From NCBI GenBank assembly GCA_025455505.1, contig JALOMK010000134.1, positions 1-6,499 of the forward strand: DNA of 6,499 nucleotides, written 5' to 3'. A program made the position numbers and the translations under genes. Below, one piece after another: positions 6,083 through 6,499 of the stretch. How positions within the stretch are numbered: position 1 is the first letter of the stretch; each line of letters opens with the position of its first letter. The notes under the pieces are model-generated. The model made no database searches. It was given only the letters and a program-made list of their open reading frames with translations, and had not been told where the DNA came from. Origin of the DNA: Bacteroidales bacterium (GTDB taxonomy: Bacteria > Bacteroidota > Bacteroidia > Bacteroidales > VadinHA17).

Positions 6083-6499
6083 ATGCAGGAAAATGTTAAG
6101 CAGGCAGGCGGGCCTCTCAGGATAGATGTGGCAGGAGTGCTCCGGTCAAAAAATCCCTCACTGGCAAAGGCCGTTCCCTCTTTTGTGATAAGGTACCTTG
6201 AACGTATTGTCCACCAGCATGATCTTAACGCTTTCCTGACCAGGAACGGGCACCTCAGGGATGCCGCATTTATTGAAGCAGGACTCAGGGAATACAACAT
6301 AAAATATTCAGTTTCTGGCCTCCAAAAAATTCCTTCATCGGGATGTTTTATTTTTGTTGCAAACCACCCTCTCGGCGGACTCGACGGGCTCGTATTCATT
6401 TACGAGGTGTCGAAGCTTTTCCCCGGTATAAAATTCCCTGTAAACGACATACTTCTGAATATTGAAAATCTATCAGGTATTTTTCTTCCCATAAACAAG
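6083..6499 (+). CDS. PlsC-type lysophospholipid/aminolipid acyltransferase (partial, N-terminal 139 residues)
   Basis: The frame is open from the ATG at 6083 to the window edge; an in-frame TAA at 6044-6046 and no other ATG in between fix the start. The translation has an N-terminal helical part containing VLRSKNPSLAK (19-29) and FVIRYLERIVHQ (34-45). The acyltransferase block follows, with YSVSGLQKIPSSG (75-87), VANHPLGGLDG (92-102), FPVNDILLN (118-126) and IFLPINK at the edge (133-139). NHPLGGLDG is the catalytic His/Asp motif of the PlsC superfamily, here with five rather than the usual four residues between His94 and Asp101 if the final Asp is counted (H-P-L-G-G-L-D gives His94, Asp100-101 region). 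Members with this block are often annotated as hemolysin-like or 1-acylglycerol-3-phosphate acyltransferases, and relatives O-acylate the lyso form of ornithine or glycine lipids. The exact substrate is an inference. It is transcribed away from the dcw operon. Confidence 0.85.
   Translation, partial: MQENVKQAGGPLRIDVAGVLRSKNPSLAKAVPSFVIRYLERIVHQHDLNAFLTRNGHLRDAAFIEAGLREYNIKYSVSGLQKIPSSGCFIFVANHPLGGLDGLVFIYEVSKLFPGIKFPVNDILLNIENLSGIFLPINK

Noticed and set aside
6052..6399. 115-codon open frame on the minus strand
   Set aside because: It lies opposite the acyltransferase gene, whose translation has clear family motifs; the antisense protein has none.

Overview
The window carries most of a division and cell wall (dcw) operon on the minus strand and the start of a divergent lipid acyltransferase gene on the plus strand. 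Four things point to Bacteroidota, probably Bacteroidales-like with a moderate-to-high GC genome: a small FtsL-like protein between rsmH and ftsI, a PASTA domain on the division transpeptidase, weak or absent Shine-Dalgarno sites at most starts, and an exact TAnnTTTG -7 box. I cannot name a genus.

Layout, read in the direction of transcription on the minus strand: mraZ (5794-5330), rsmH (5330-4422), an ftsL-like gene (4398-4042), ftsI with PASTA (4033-1925), murE (1920-466) and mraY (456 to the window edge, 152 codons present). Junctions run from a 1-base overlap to a 23-base gap, so this reads as one polycistronic unit. The products form a coherent set. MraZ is the operon regulator and RsmH modifies 16S rRNA. 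The FtsL-like protein and FtsI are divisome parts, MurE makes the UDP-MurNAc-tripeptide (its DNPR motif predicts meso-diaminopimelate), and MraY moves the finished precursor onto the lipid carrier. murF, which sits between murE and mraY in the enterobacterial order, is not there.

The 288-base divergent intergenic region (5795-6082) is the densest non-coding part. It holds a three-box MraZ-type operator (AGTGG every 10 bases, minus strand), a stem-loop at 5917-5933, a terminator-like hairpin with nine T's on the plus strand at 5976-6000 with no plus-strand gene before it, a -7 promoter box at 6044-6051, and a perfect 15-base palindrome at 6056-6070 just before the plus-strand gene.

The plus-strand gene (6083 to the window edge, 139 codons present) encodes the N-terminal part of a PlsC-type acyltransferase with the block NHPLGGLDG. 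It resembles the O-acyltransferase partner in bacterial aminolipid (ornithine or glycine lipid) synthesis.

I found no mobile element, CRISPR array, tRNA, rRNA or broken gene. The coding part is conserved and ordinary. The observations worth following up are mostly in the intergenic control region.
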